From: Gnetum montanum
Taxonomy: Eukaryota > Streptophyta > Gnetopsida > Gnetales > Gnetaceae
NCBI GenBank assembly: GCA_015680685.1
Contig: MNCI01002624.1
Location: 64,992 to 128,991, forward strand
Reading direction: 5' to 3'
Length of the DNA: 64,000 nt
Part shown: positions 47,514 to 60,420 of the stretch, piece by piece
Layout of the letters: each line of letters begins with the position of its first letter
How positions within the stretch are numbered: the stretch's first letter is position 1
Notes under the pieces: generated by a model
Databases searched by the model: none
Seen by the model: only the letters and a program-made list of their open reading frames with translations
Told to the model about the DNA's origin: nothing
Made by a program: the position numbers and the translations under genes

Positions 47514-48300
47514 GTTTCTAGCACAAGAAGGAGGGCCTCCACCCAAATTCTTAGCCTAAAAAACTATTCCAACCTTTTGAAAAACATTTTTACAAACATT
47601 TTCAAAACCAATTGTTACACATTATAAGCTTTGAAACCTGCAAGTATTTACAATAAAAACCAACATTGGCATCCAAATTCCGACCCATAATACCAAGCAT
47701 AATTGTGGTTGGTGATTTGGATTTCAATATATTTTCATAGTAGTTGTTGGCAATATCCACATTTAAAACCTATAAATTTTGAATGTTGTAAACTGCATTA
47801 GGGTTGAGGAGCTAGTGTAGATCCAATACAAAAATCCAAATACATCTATTGATAAATTTGGTTAGATAGCTAGCATAGACACTACTAGGACTCTAATGTA
47901 GTCTTAGGAAAATCCAAAGTATTCACATCTCAACTTTTTTTTCAAAATAATGTACACACCCTTTGAAGGAAAAATTTTCAAGTTGGTTTTACCAAGTGAA
48001 AACCCATTTTCCACCATCTACCTTAGTGTAGTTGGCTGAGAAATACTATGATCTACTACACACTTCCTAGGGTAGATCCTACCTAACATAGTTTGTGGTA
48101 CTAACTTTAGAACTATAACACTATTTTTTCTCATGTGTAGTGTATATCATTTACATTGTAGCAATAGTTTCAACTACTTTTTCCATTTATAATCAACTAC
48201 ACCATTGGGATAATCCCACTTACTGAAATTTTTACTAAAAATAGTAAAAGTAATAACAACATTTCTAATAATGCCTTTTAGTAAGTCCTTAGTTTTACTT
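47514..48300 (+). other. Leader of the F2 element
   Basis: Non-coding AT-rich sequence between LTR and Gag; no ORF or repeat recognised. Confidence 0.4.
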
Positions 48301-50900
48301 GTCAACATGACAAACATGAAACCTAGTTAGGATGGAGTGAGGATCTATGATTTGAGAGACCCTGATGTGGCTGAATGTAGATAGTCACTTAGACAAAGAG
48401 GGAAAAGCCCAAATTTTGTTGTACTCATTAAAGAACATTACAACTACATTTGCATTAAGATTAAGCTAGATTACTTCTTCCATGTGCAAAGGTTAAAGCC
48501 AAGACTAAGTATGAGTTGATTCATCATAATGGAAAAGAGTATACACCCTCTCCCTATGAAAAAATCCTGCTTACCAATGCTTAGGCTTGTATACTTTCTC
48601 AATTGATTGAGATTGATGAACAAAGTGAAAAGCTCATATGAAAGGACCAACATGAAGAATGTGATGAGTTTGAGGTGGATCCTAAATAAGATAGTTTCAT
48701 AGGGGGCCTATTCCAACAATTAGTCGCTCAAATCACCATAGCCACTTTGGCCTTGCTTCTCTCTTCCATGGGACAAGCATATTAACCATCATCTCCCATA
48801 TATCCCATAGTGTTTGGGACCACACTGATTATAGCAACACATCAGGCACAGTCCATGCTCTAAATTGCCTTCCTATTTTCTTTCATGTCTTTTGCCATGT
48901 AGCCTTAGTCTGCATAGTTCTCACTGGTGGTTCTTACAGTTCTCACCCCTTCTTTGTACCATTGGGCCCCACAATGGAACCACAAGTGATCCAGGGGACA
49001 CATACACCATTTGTCCACTTTGTGCCTCAATTACTAGAACAAACATCCTTTTCAATGTTTAGCCCATCCATGACCACCATAACGTAGCCTCTTCCTTCTA
49101 TACCACAACCCATTGTGAGATCATAGGCATCTCTATTAATACCCCAACCATTCATGCAAATACAACAACCCATGGGAATGTTCCAAGGATTGGATTAAGT
49201 ATTTCAAATGATCTATAATTGGATCAAGCATTTCAAAGCCTTCACAACATAGACAATAAAGATAATGGATTTTTACCAAGATGATCAAATTAGTTCTACT
49301 ATTCCACAAATAACACTTCCCCTAGGAATCCCCATTCTCTAATTCACCAAGTACAACTATGAAGGTAGCCTTAGCACCCACTTGATAACCTTTAGTTTTG
49401 AGTACCTATTACTGCAAGCCTACCCTTATACTATAATGTGGATATTCCCTATGTCCCTTACTAAGAAAGCTTTATACTAGTACCATGCGCTACCAAGAGG
49501 ATTTATATCCTCACTAGAATACTTAATTTCATAGTTGGTTAACCATTTCAAATACAACTTGAAACCTGACATGACTCTTGATCAATTAATAGAGGCGAAG
49601 TAAGGATCCCTTGAGCTAGTATAGAAATTCATACAATGATAAAAATACTCTTCTTAATGAGATTCTATAATTGATAGCCAAGACTCACCTTCTTGCCATA
49701 TTCAAGGGGGCAATTAACAACTTTATTAAGTTGAAACTATACTAGCTAGATCCACGGTCACTCAACCAAGCCTTTTCACAAACAAAGAACATAGAGGATG
49801 AAGTTGAGGCTAGCCATGACCCCACCTACATGGTGTATAGAAACCAACATGCTTGGAAAGATAAGGAGAAGGGGAGGCAAAACAACACAACTATGGCCAT
49901 AGTGGCCAAAGATAACAAGATGATCACACAGGGGCCCAAGATGAACCAACCCAAGGCCCCTACCAACCATAATTAACCTTCAACATCTAGGGCCTCTGCA
50001 TCAACTACTACAAGGCCTAACTTTGAACAAAAATACTAGTTGAAGTATACTAGGTAACCATTGAAACCATTGGAACTCCTTGATTAACTGTTGAAGATTT
50101 GAAGAATACAATAAAAACAAATGACTAAAAATGTCCACTAGAGGCATTATAGACTATGTGAGATGGCCAAAAACCTCACTCCTACAACCAAGGACAACTC
50201 CATGGTACCTAAGTACTTTAAGCTAGACCATTTTTGCCACTACCATCAACTACCAGGTCATGAAATTAAATTTTACCTAGCACTCAAGGATGACCTATAG
50301 AAGATGATAAATAAGGGTGAACTAGTCATTGATTCCTCCAAACTGGCCAAGCCATAAAAGTAATCCATGTAGATCTATAAAGATCCATTGAATTCCAACA
50401 ACAGCTCATACACTATAGTAGGATTCAATGTGACTAACAACTCTAGACCTGCATAGGAGCAGTTCATGATATGGGCACCTCCTCACAAAAATAGAAGTCC
50501 TTCAACCTTAACTAGTTTAAGGCTTGCTTTTATTGTAAGGGTCCCATCACCTACACCTCCCAAGGGGCCTTTTGCAATCAAGGTTCCCCCTTCCACTCAA
50601 GCTAAACCTACTCCTACAACTAAAAAGCATCTCTCGTAGTGGCCAATGCAATTGCTTCTTCACAACCAACTAATAACAACAAGAAGTTCTTGAGCAAATA
50701 ATGCAAGAAGCCCATGTCAAAGGCAATGAACAATGACAATACATAGGTCAAGGCATGGAAGGAAGTGTGTCCATTGAAGTCCACTTCCATCTCATTTTTC
50801 CTAATGAGCTCTAATTCTTAGGCCATCTCAACTAGTCAACCATGGGAGGATCCCAATTTGTAGGGAAAGGGAAAAGAAGCCAAAACAAAACCATTGAAGC
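48301..50900 (+). pseudogene. F2 Gag (degraded)
   Basis: Frame fragments give R-D-P-D-V-A-E-C near 48355. A Gag domain lies at about 49335-49700: K-F-T-K-Y-N-Y-E-G, F-P-M-S-L-T-K-K-A-L-Y near 49450, then T-L-D-Q-L-I-E-A-K near 49572. A C-H-Y-H-Q-L-P-G-H-E segment near 50237 corresponds to the Tat-lineage knuckle form C-x-Y-H-x-x-x-G-H; the last Cys is replaced. Numerous stops. Gag assembles the particle. Confidence 0.6.
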
Positions 50901-51950
50901 ATGAAGTTTACATTTTGAGACACATTAAGAAAGTTAAGAATGCTAAGAACAAAAAGCCTATAACCAATGACAAAGACTTCTTGACTATGATGGAACAAGT
51001 CACGTAGGTGCTAGAATATAAGAACACCTTCCTCAGCTTATATGACCTTGTGATGACTTCCACTATGCATCGTGAAGCATTAGTTAAGATGTTGACCTCT
51101 ATTCCTATTAGTGAGCATATCCCTGCTAGTGAAGAGTCCATCCATGTAGTGATGGTACCACCTTCATTGAAGGACAAAATTAGGTCAATAGCACTAGTGT
51201 TTTGCAATAGAAAAATCAAGACCAACCTTTAGGATGGCAAGACAACCAAGGCTCCCCTCTTTATAATCATTAGGGTAGAATAGTTCAAAGTTCATATGGT
51301 GCATGTTGACAATGGAGCCAAAATGAATGTGATATCTTATATGATAGTATAACATCTAGGCCTAACCAAACATATGCAACATACTTCAATAACCACTCTT
51401 AAATCCTTCAACGGATCTCAAGTAGCTATTAAAGGCTCTATTACTTTAGACTTTGTGGTAGGGGAACAACTCCCCAGAACAACCAATTTCTTGGTGGTGG
51501 AAGAGATACTAGGATTCATCCTCATCCTAGGAAGACCTTGGCTAGCTTAATTACAAGACATTTTCTTACCGATCCACTAAGAAATTCACCTACCTTATGA
51601 GGAAGGTGAGATAATCATCCATGATGACAATGCAGTTCCTTTGGTGATCAATAACATTAACATTGAACAAGGGTTCCAATTGGAGTTTTAGGAATAAACT
51701 TCTATTATTAGCCACAAATTCAAGAGCTTGATGAAGTGGGAGAGGCCAAAACCAAGAACGATGAACCCATGTATGCACCATGGAAAGTGATCCCTTTCAA
51801 CATAGTTAGTGAAGAAAATGGGATGTACCAGATTGTGCAAAGTAGACCATATAGCTTCCCTAACCTTTTAAATATTAGGAAGCATTTGCACAATTGATGT
51901 GCCTTTTCCAATTCGCTCATCCTTGTATCTATAACCATGTAGCGTATTTT
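50901..51950 (+). pseudogene. F2 aspartic protease region (degraded)
   Basis: An ORF at 51008-51232 and the following frame give V-H-V-D-N-G-A-K-M-N-V-I (51299-51334), where Tat-type elements have V-D-x-G-A-x-x-N-V/L-I, and later F-I-L-I-L-G-R-P-W-L-A (51513-51545), the conserved end of the protease. The active site reads D-N-G-A. No reverse transcriptase follows; the element is cut or deleted at about 51950. Confidence 0.68.
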
Positions 51951-52450
51951 TTCTATAATCTTTTTTAGCCTAGTTTACACATTACATGTATGTACCATAT
52001 TATTTACTTTTATTTTACTTTGTTGTAGCCTTTACTTCATGCATATCCTTAGATTCATTTTCATTTAAAATTTTTCTTTTAGGCCTTTTAAACCTAGAAA
52101 ATAAAATATAAAAATATGATAAAAATTTTAAAATGTAAAAAACTCATAAAAATTTTAGAAACATCAAAAATTGATAAAAAATTTTCTTTTTAAATCATAT
52201 AGCCTGTCATGGCCTAAAATTAGCAAAACATTGTATAGCCCACCATGGCCTAAAACTAGCAAATCACATGACCTACCATGGCCTAAAACCAGAAAAACAT
52301 TTATCACAACTTATAATCTAGTTCACATCTTAGTACCCATATATAACTAATTTTTCCTTTTATAACTAATCATGATCAAATAAGTTACCCAAAATAGCTC
52401 TATAACATGAATGAAAATGTAACCATTAAATAGATATAAAACATAAGACA
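51951..52450. repeat. AT-rich interval with three 33-bp units
   Basis: CATGGCCTAAAA recurs at about 52209, 52244 and 52277 in 33-34-bp units (52200-52310). Otherwise no features. Confidence 0.6.
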
Positions 52451-54190
52451 TTAAAACACATAAACCAAATTAAAATTTAAAAATAATGATAGTCCAATGT
52501 CTGTAACATAGTAACCATAAAAGTTTAAACAATACACCAAATAAGGGGCTAACACTAGTCTCAAATAACATAACAACATCAACAATATCATTAAATACAA
52601 CAAGTGAGATGACCAAAGACAATGACCAATAGATGGTACTAAGGGGCTACTTGAGGGGGCTAAGGAGCACTTTTTTCTTCGAGCCACTGGCATCACCTGT
52701 ACCATAAAACAACATAAGTTTAAGCAATAATCAACAAAATATGAAACCGAAATTACAAACTATAACTTAAAATAACTTAAACTAAAATGAAATGTCCTAA
52801 AAAAACATAAAATAAGCAAGCTTGGAAGGGCTTAGGTGTAACATCTTCTAGTGGGTGGTTTTGAAGACCAACCTTCAAATGATGGAGGCTTTGTTCCTTA
52901 GTCATGTGGACCCACTCCACCTCCCTAAGATTGATTCCTATCAAGATGTTATTGTCATTAATATCAGTCCATGTAGGTGGCTCTAGCAAAAATGTTGTGG
53001 TATTTACCTCCCCAGAAGTAGTAGAGACTTGAAAAGATGGAGAATCCGCAATGGTCAAAGAGCTTTCAAATAGTTTGAAGACCTTCTCCACCTAAATCCC
53101 CTTCAAAAAAAGCTCCAAGTTGCATTATTCTATGGACTCCTCTTTTAACTTGTTGGGATACGTTTCACGTTCAGCCTTATATTTCTTCTTATGGTCTTTT
53201 TGTGCCCAACCCCACTCAAGAACCTAGGCATAGTAGTCTCTCCACTTCCTAGTATTGCATGCCAACAAATCCATCTAAAGCTTTTGCTTCATAACCTCCT
53301 TGGCAAGTTCAAGCTTTTCATGAATGGAATTCTAGTACCACATCCATTTGATCTCTTTAGTTTGTAAGAAACTCCTATTGGCCATCTAGGCCTCTACAAA
53401 TTCCTTGCAATCTTTAAGATCTTTGTTCACCTCAACCAACTTTTAGTTTTCTTGTTCGAACACTACAACTCATTTTCATAGGAACTCATTCGAATGTTGG
53501 GTTTCCCACAAATTTTTTGTGCATGAAAATGCACATTTAGTGGCACTTTCATATAACTTTTGTGATACATTCTCCACATCTGATGCTGAGCTGGGTAGGG
53601 AATTGATCTCAATGGAGTGGTTAGGATTCCACCTAAGTGTAGGCACTAAAAACAACAAAAGAAAACATATGCAAAAAATAATAAGTGATCAAATAACCAA
53701 GAAAAAAATAATATTATAACTAAAATAATACAACTATAAAATAAGAAACTAGAAGTGCAAGACAAGTTAAGTTCTTATTAACATTAGGAGCAACCTATTG
53801 CAACTAATTAATCATGTCCTTAGCCATTCCTTGCATGATTTCCATATTGTCAAGAATGTAAACACATGGCTTCATGTGTAAGATGGAGGTTGAGGTAGTA
53901 GGATGAGGCTCGATAGCTAAGGAAAGTAGAATAATGAACAAACGATTAAAACCAAGCTTAAACTAAAACAACAAAATAACTTAAATGTATGAAACAAGCA
54001 ACATACACACCTAGAGCATCATTTGGGATGATGAAAATGGGTTCACCTAGCTATGAGGGATCAAATATGATATCAAAGTCATCCAATGGGACATTGGGTA
54101 ATCCCTCATCTTCATGGAATTTCTGGATCTCCTCCTCTAGGCATTTTTTCTTTGCCTTTGTTACCCTTGATAATTTCCTTTGGGTAATGA
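52451..54190 (-). pseudogene. Coiled-coil aORF of F1 copy D with intron-like breaks
   Basis: Downstream (minus strand) of the leader shared with copy A. Pieces are K-A-K-K-K-C-L-E-E-E-I-Q-K-F-H (about 54155), a Lys/Glu-rich frame (53660-53090) and an ORF at 53091-52777 containing T-W-T-D-I-N-D-N-N. A last piece (52705-52451) begins after a TTATGGTACAG acceptor-like site. Candidate introns: about 54012-53923 (GTGTGTATG ... TTTCCTTAG) and one ending TTTTTAG at 53647. It occupies the place of the aORF but I could not match the Transposase_32-like part. A different gene inserted here cannot be excluded. Confidence 0.4.
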
Positions 54191-55860
54191 TAAATTCCAA
54201 AAATGTTATGTGCTATTCAATATGTGCCCCTCCCCCATGACAAATTTGAACACTCCAGGTTCAAGTAGGTTCAAAAGGAATGAAAATCGGAGTACCAATG
54301 AGCGAGATATAGGTAGAAAAGTAAGGGTTGCACAATCGTAAGTTGTAGAGAAAAAATTCAAAAAATTCCCCCACATGAATTGTGAGAAAATGCTAGGTGT
54401 TGTGGGGGGCTTTGCTATTTATAGTTGGATGGGACAAGATATCGCGTATGATACATCGTGTACGTGATATCGCGGCCCTAGTGACATTAGGCACAAGAAA
54501 ATACCAAATTTTTGAATATTTTCTTGAAGTCAACATTGTAAACTTAGGATATTAGACTATTGTTAAGAGGTTCTAGGGTAATTTAGCTTGTTGTGAAGGC
54601 ACGAATAATGATGTGTGGGTGCAATTGATCAATAAAACCTCAGGTGGTAAGTGAGAGAAAAAGGCCATGTAATGGTACATAGGAATGTTATTATTCAGAG
54701 GGGTAGTAGTAGGGAAAGGAAATCATGGAAAAATATGCTGAGGGTAAGAAATGGTGTGTGGAAGGTGGGTCATGAGTGCAAATTACAAGAGATTACACAA
54801 GTGGGTCCTCCCCAAAGTAGGTTCCAACCTATATTGCCCTTATGTAACCACACTTAAAAGTGTCTGTGGGCACTAAAAGGGTTAAGCGTAATCTGCACAG
54901 ATTCCACAAAACACACCTATGTAAATATCATCAGAATGAGGTAAGAATTCTATGCTACACAAGACACGAATTACATTTACATGAATAGTGAGATGAGATG
55001 AACTATAGAAGAAATTGTAGAGATTGGGACATGAGGTAACTGACCCAGGGCATAGTGAATCTTACGTGTAAAGCATGATTAATGTGTCATTAACCCATCC
55101 TTCCAAGATCAGGACCAAGTCCATTCCTCTAATCAGTGACACTGCATTGTTTCATCCCATGATTAACAAATATGAGAGTACCAAAAAAACAATGTGTACG
55201 ATCACTTGGCATTTTTTATAAGGAAGGAGTGATTTTTGTTTTATGGCACTTCCTTATTTTTCTTTTCTTTTCCTTTTCCTTTTTTTTTTTCAGTTGCTGA
55301 ATCCAGAGAAGCCACCAACCTTCAGGCATGGGTGCACATCTTTCCAATGGGACCCCCTAGAACAACATTGGATTTTTGAGTGCCCTTTTGATTACTCTTA
55401 CTCCCATTTTTCATTAGATCTACAAGGATCTTAGTACAACAACGTTGCATGATAACTCCCATAGACGTCACCAAAGAGAATCTGTAAGTCCCCTTGATGT
55501 CACATCCTAATCATTCCCTCTTGGCCCATCCTTCTTCATTCTGGGTACAATGAATACAAAGTTAATTTTAAGTTTTAAGAATGTCAAGAATATCATTGTA
55601 CCCTTGAACAAAACCTCTTATTTGTAGAGTGGATGAGTGGGTGTAATGGGCTCACTATCCAAATAATTGATCACCTGAGACTTGATAACATAGAACACAC
55701 CTCAACCAATGAGCCACATGAGTGTTTTATTCGTAGATGAGATTACTTATAAAAATATAAAAAGATAAAAAGATAAAATGAGAAATTGAAAAATGAAAAA
55801 ATGGAAAACAAAAAATTGTAAAATGATAAAAAAATGAAAAATATTTATTAACCCTGCTTG
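54191..55860 (-). other. Leader, LTR-like promoter and conserved non-coding block of F1 copy D
   Basis: Inverted equivalent of 1244-3000: T-rich run (55850-55740), conserved block (55600-54800), GATATCG cluster (54475-54437), TATA box (54424-54415) and the CCTGGAGTGTTCAAA phrase (54260). The orthologous parts of copies A and D agree closely for over 1.5 kb without coding. Confidence 0.6.
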
Positions 55861-57897
55861 TTATTTAGAATGGAGGATATCCCCCATAACTAAATGGTTG
55901 AGCATGGCAAGGATTAATAAATGAAAGATGAGGATCCTTACATGTTGGAAATATTAGGACTCAATCGTACTTTACCCCATCGGGGTTCACACACCTGATC
56001 ATAGTAAGCATAGTGGGGCAATTTATATGATGTAGTTCCCAGATAACGAGTTCATCCACTATGATATTTGGGACCATTAAAGGGTATGAAAGGATCAGGA
56101 TGTTGCCTTCCATGACTATGTTCATTGGGCCGTATGGTTGTTGGAGTATTGATTGGTGGCCTTGATGAAGACACATGAGGCATTGGGTTTGAAGATAAGG
56201 GTGCACCACTATGTTGGACTTGTGCTGAGTTGGAGGATGCAGTGGCCTTGGAATTGTGTTGTCCCTTCCTAGGGTCATTTCTAAAGAAGGGACACCTTCG
56301 ATGTTGCTAAGGTTTCCCACTGCTGTTGGCAATAGTAGCACAAGTAATGTTTAGGGGTTGTTGTTGTGGTGCAGAGACCTTAGGAACAATTGGTGGTGAT
56401 GTAGAAGAAGGGAAAGGATGAGAATGTTGAAAATTAGAAGAAGTGTAAGGTGCACAAGGTGGTGGTTGTGTTGAGTACATGGGCTAATAGTATTGAGGAG
56501 AATGGTAATGCGGTGAGATAGAGTATGTTGACCTAGTTGGGGAAATAGGATGTTGAACTTGATAAGCAATTGCATTTAGATGATATGAAGGGTATCTCCA
56601 ATTTAGGAATGGCTTCCCCCATGACTGGGATTGTTGCCACTATGATCAAATACAGTATCTCTATACAAACTCTGGATGTAACGTGCTTCTCCAATGCTCA
56701 TTTAAATGTAACAAGATTGGGCACTGGCCCTTGGGGTGATCGTACAGGCAAATGTTACATTCATACGTATGATTGGTAGTTGAGCTCTTGTGTTCTTCAT
56801 CCCTTCTTTCCAATTGTCTAATGATATTTTGTCCTATTTCTTAGGTTGTCAAAACTCTATCACCAATAATAGCAATACATTCTCCACACTTTTTATATGT
56901 CCATTCCAACATCTTATTGATCTTTGCCTCAACTTCCTCTAATGATTGTTGTTGTACTGGAAAAGATGCTTCTTTCCCCTTGTGATAGGTTGATTTCTCC
57001 TTTTTGTGATTATGGACCTTTGTTACATTGAGATTTTGGTCCCATTGATGTTTTCTAACACTCTCTCATCTATCCATTTCTCCTTCCTCTTTTGCTACCT
57101 GATTAATAAGCTCTTGGACTTGATGGGTTCAGAGTTCGTAAATTTGACCTTGGGCATACATCCCTAGAGTTTCTCTTGTTGCATTACAAAGCCCATCAAT
57201 GATATGGTACATTAGCCTTTCCTCAAATAACTCATGGCCTGGACAGTTCTTTAATAGTGCATAATATCTTTCTAAGGCCATGTCCAAGGGTTCATGTTGT
57301 GCTTGCTTCCACTCTTGGATTTGTTTCCTCATGGTTGACACTCTTGCGTAGGTTTGAGATCTTTTGTTAAAGAGTTCTACCATTGTTGGCCAACGTCATA
57401 TTGAATTTGGTTTTAACGATCTATACCATACTTTTGCTTGGCCAATGAGTATCATGGGAAAGAGCTTGAGTTTTTGCCAACCATTATTAATGTTGTTCCA
57501 TGCACATGCATCATAGAAGGCTTGTAAATATTGATGCGGATCTAAGTCATAGCCTCCTAAGAAAGTAGGGAAGTTGTTTAAATCGAGCCTGGGTAGACAG
57601 CTCTCTTTATGATGCCTACAGGAGATTCGAATAGCCTCTTGTAATTGTGTTAAGCTTGTAGTGGTGAGTAGGGGTTCATTGTCATTGGGTAAGTTATGAT
57701 TTCTTGCGTTGGGATGATGTTGATTTCATTTATGTTTATAAGAAANTTGCGTTGGGATGATGTTGATTTCATTTATGTTTATAAGAAACCCCCACCTTGA
57801 GTTGCATACTCCAATCTTCATTTTCATATAGTTCGTTGGTTATCCAATGAACTTCCTCACTAGGTGTGGCATTATCATAATCTTGTAGGAGACGCAT
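55861..57897 (-). pseudogene. F1 Gag, nearly full-length (copy D)
   Basis: ATG at 57897 (M-R-L-L-Q-D-Y-D-N-A). The Gag domain spans about 57600-57100: F-P-T-F-L-G-G-Y-D, L-Q-A-F-Y-D-A, F-P-M-I-L-I-G-Q-A-K-V-W-Y, then an ORF 57383-57129 with E-R-Y-Y-A-L-L-K-N-C-P-G-H-E. A helical linker follows (K-I-N-K-M-L-E-W-T-Y, 56925), the zinc knuckle E-C-N-I-C-L-Y-D-H (56765) and a Pro/Tyr/Gln-rich tail. A handful of stops. This is the best preserved Gag of the family and anchors the others. A duplicated contig join lies at 57704-57788. No protease domain follows in this copy. Confidence 0.8.
57704..57788. other. Contig join with 42-bp exact duplication around a single n
   Basis: 57704-57745 equals 57747-57788; n at 57746. 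Same artefact type as at 4662. It falls within the Gag N-terminus of copy D. Confidence 0.9.
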
Positions 57898-58013
57898 GAT
57901 TGTGAAGCTATGTGTGAATTCGTATGTGACTTTTTATAATTATTTCTTTCTAAAAGATATATCATTAATTCCTATACAATGACCTTGCATGATATAACTA
58001 ATCTAGATAACTA

Positions 58014-58038
58014 GCACCATCACTGACAACGACGCTAA
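58014..58038 (-). other. Primer-binding site of F1 copy D, tRNA-Asp type
   Basis: Read on the minus strand directly after LTR D: TTAGCGTCGTTGTCAGTGAT. It fits the complement of the plant tRNA-Asp 3' end (TGGCGCCGTTGCCGGGGA) with mainly transition differences. tRNA-Asp priming is common in plant Gypsy elements of Athila/Tat type. Confidence 0.65.
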
Positions 58039-58824
58039 TGATGAGTGACGAGGTACCCCTACACTCAACCATATGAATACGAGCATTACACGCACAATCC
58101 AGTCAAACTCCACAGATGGACTAGTTGTGGAATCTAGATAGTTAGCCTTAGGTCGCAGTTCGTTGTCTTCCCACCTGGACTAGTATTAGCTTGTCATGTA
58201 TGATTTAGTCCAAAGTGAGGTGTATGATATGGTTTCTAACCTAATGCTACTCCTGAAGGCAATGAAAAGTAATATTGACTAAGCTAAGAGAGAAAGGGTG
58301 AGAGAGAATCTAATCTAGCCTAAGTGCGATGAGCATCCGTTCCTCGATTATCTATACACATCTTGGACTTCATGCACGACTACCACTGGGATTACCAAGC
58401 ACAGATCCTAGGTACACTACTGGGTTACCAAGTAGTCACACTTAAATGCTCGTAATCAAGTCATACTCATTCCACGTTTAGCAGGAGTTTAAGGGTGAGA
58501 AGAGATTAACTAGGAAAGCAGTAAATAAAAAATAAATAAATAATTAATCTAAGTGAATGCTGCAATGATGAAGTAACCTCGATCTTTATTGTCGATCATG
58601 TGCATGTCCAAGTACATCACACTCAAATAAGGATGCTGTACAATTACAACAACCACACTGTGGGCATATGCTGGGAGGAAAGAGTTGAGAAAAATCTAAA
58701 CTTAAAACTTACAATAAAATCTAAGGACAAAAAACTAAAAATTGCTTATTGGAATTGTCTACCTCTTATTCATATATGAGGAGACCGGCTGCGATATCGT
58801 GTATGCCCAAATGACGACTCATCA
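58039..58824 (-). mobile_element. LTR D of F1 family (786 bp), 5' LTR
   Basis: Minus strand: TGATGAGTCGTCATTTGGGC (58824) to GTCACTCATCA (58039). Carries a GATATCG motif near the start (58794), as in LTR A, and is followed by the PBS and Gag. On its outer side it abuts plus-strand gag of copy E2 within codons equivalent to Q-V-A-K-E-E-G-E. Confidence 0.78.
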
Positions 58825-60420
58825 AGTAGTAAAGAAATAAGGAGAGTTATGTAAAAGAGAATTAGCTAAAGAATACAATACAGATCTTATTATTAGAAAA
58901 GAGATGTGAGGATTTGTGAGACATAAGAAAAAGAAACATTAGAAAATGTGATCTAGTGAAAGAATCTAGCTATTCAAAAATTAGTAAATGATATTATAAA
59001 AAAGGTAGAGAAAATACATGATTCTATAAATGAAAAGTTTACAATAAGACTTATGATAGAAGAGGAGAAAATTGAACAAGTATTCAATAAAAATAAGGAT
59101 AGAAATAAGAAGTGAGATAATGGACATGATAATTATAAAAATAAAAGAAATGTTGCTACAATAGAGGAGGTTATAGACTCAAGTTTTCAAGACAAAAATG
59201 GTTGTAAGGTGTACCAATATGAACATCATAAGGGATGTTATCCTATTATGATCCACTTACAAGAGTTTGAAGCAAACATACTTGATTTCAAATTTATCTA
59301 AAGAAAATGCCTAGATAATTACCTTATCCATAGGATAATTACAAGAACCCCTATCAAAAATCATATTATCCAAGCATGACTTAACCTCAATCATAGGAGT
59401 AGTACCAATAATAGTCGTAACAACCACAATCATGGAAAATACTACTACTAAGGTAGCAATATCTGTATCGACATCTAGATCTTTATGGATATTATGTCCA
59501 ATGTACTATATCTTCAAGTAGTACTCTATTTGTGCTTCCTCTCACTATTATCCAACTAAGTATCATAAATGTGTAACTCCACACATGAAATCATAACCTT
59601 ATATATCTCAACTAGTAGTAGGTCATCATTATCAAGCTCCCAATCCATCACCACTAATACCACCATTGGTAATGTAAGCGGAACTACGATTACAACTTTA
59701 ATATAAAAGTTCTACTAGGGTATTTAGTATATAGAAAGAGGATGATATCAACAACATTAAATGTAAATCTAGGAAATGTTCTTTCTTTCAAACAAGTCTA
59801 GAAAATATTAGTAGAGTAAAAAATTTATCCAATCCCATTCCTTCAATGATAGATCCTCCTACAAGCATCATTATTTAACAACAACCAAATCAAAAGCTTA
59901 TAACTATCATGTTAATGCAAATAGTATTCAATTGAATAAAAGCAGAAACACTTCCTAAGAAAAGAGTAGATCCTAAAAGACCTATGGTTTGTTTACAAAT
60001 TATTAGAAATCCATCATATAAATCTTTGATCGACTTAATTTATGGAGTTAATTTGATATCTCAAAAAACATAAAAGGCATGGAACCTATTACCATTAAGT
60101 AAGGGCAACATAAGACTAGAGTATGTAGATCAATTAGTCATCATTACTTTGGGAAAGATAGAAGATGTAATGACTATTATTAATGGGTGATCTCACCAAC
60201 AGATTTTCTTTTGATTGATGTGAAGAATGATAAGAAGGATTTTTCTATCATTATAGGGACATCATGACTTAGCATAATTGATGCTAATTTAGAAATGAGA
60301 GACTTGTCCTTAGAAATTTCCAAAGAAGATGAGCATGAAGCCATGCAAATTCAAAGAATTCCATGCATTAGTTATGATGATAAGGGTGTAGTTATGAATT
60401 GAAAGTTTAGAATGTTAACA
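58825..60420 (+). pseudogene. F1 copy E2: Gag C-terminal part and aspartic protease, degraded
   Basis: Starts at the LTR D border with a degraded Q-V-V-K-K, stop, G-E. A C-K-V-Y-Q-Y-E-H-H-K-G-C segment (59203-59238) corresponds to the knuckle of copies A and D. From about 59990 a protease is recognisable: S-L-I-D-L-I-Y-G-V-N-L-I-S (family form D-L-G-A-S-I-N-L-M), L-G-K-I-E-D-V-M-T-I, D-F-L-L-I-D-V then S-I-I-I-G-T-S (family I-I-L-G-R-P-F). The catalytic D-L-G is D-L-I. Shifts and stops throughout. Collinear with E1 (8283-10450). Confidence 0.6.

Noticed and set aside
43097-58824. LTR D and LTR C as the two ends of one minus-strand element split by F2
   Set aside because: The outer flank of LTR C is satellite-like array while that of LTR D is gag of E2, so the two do not share a target site; the aORF pieces also do not join.
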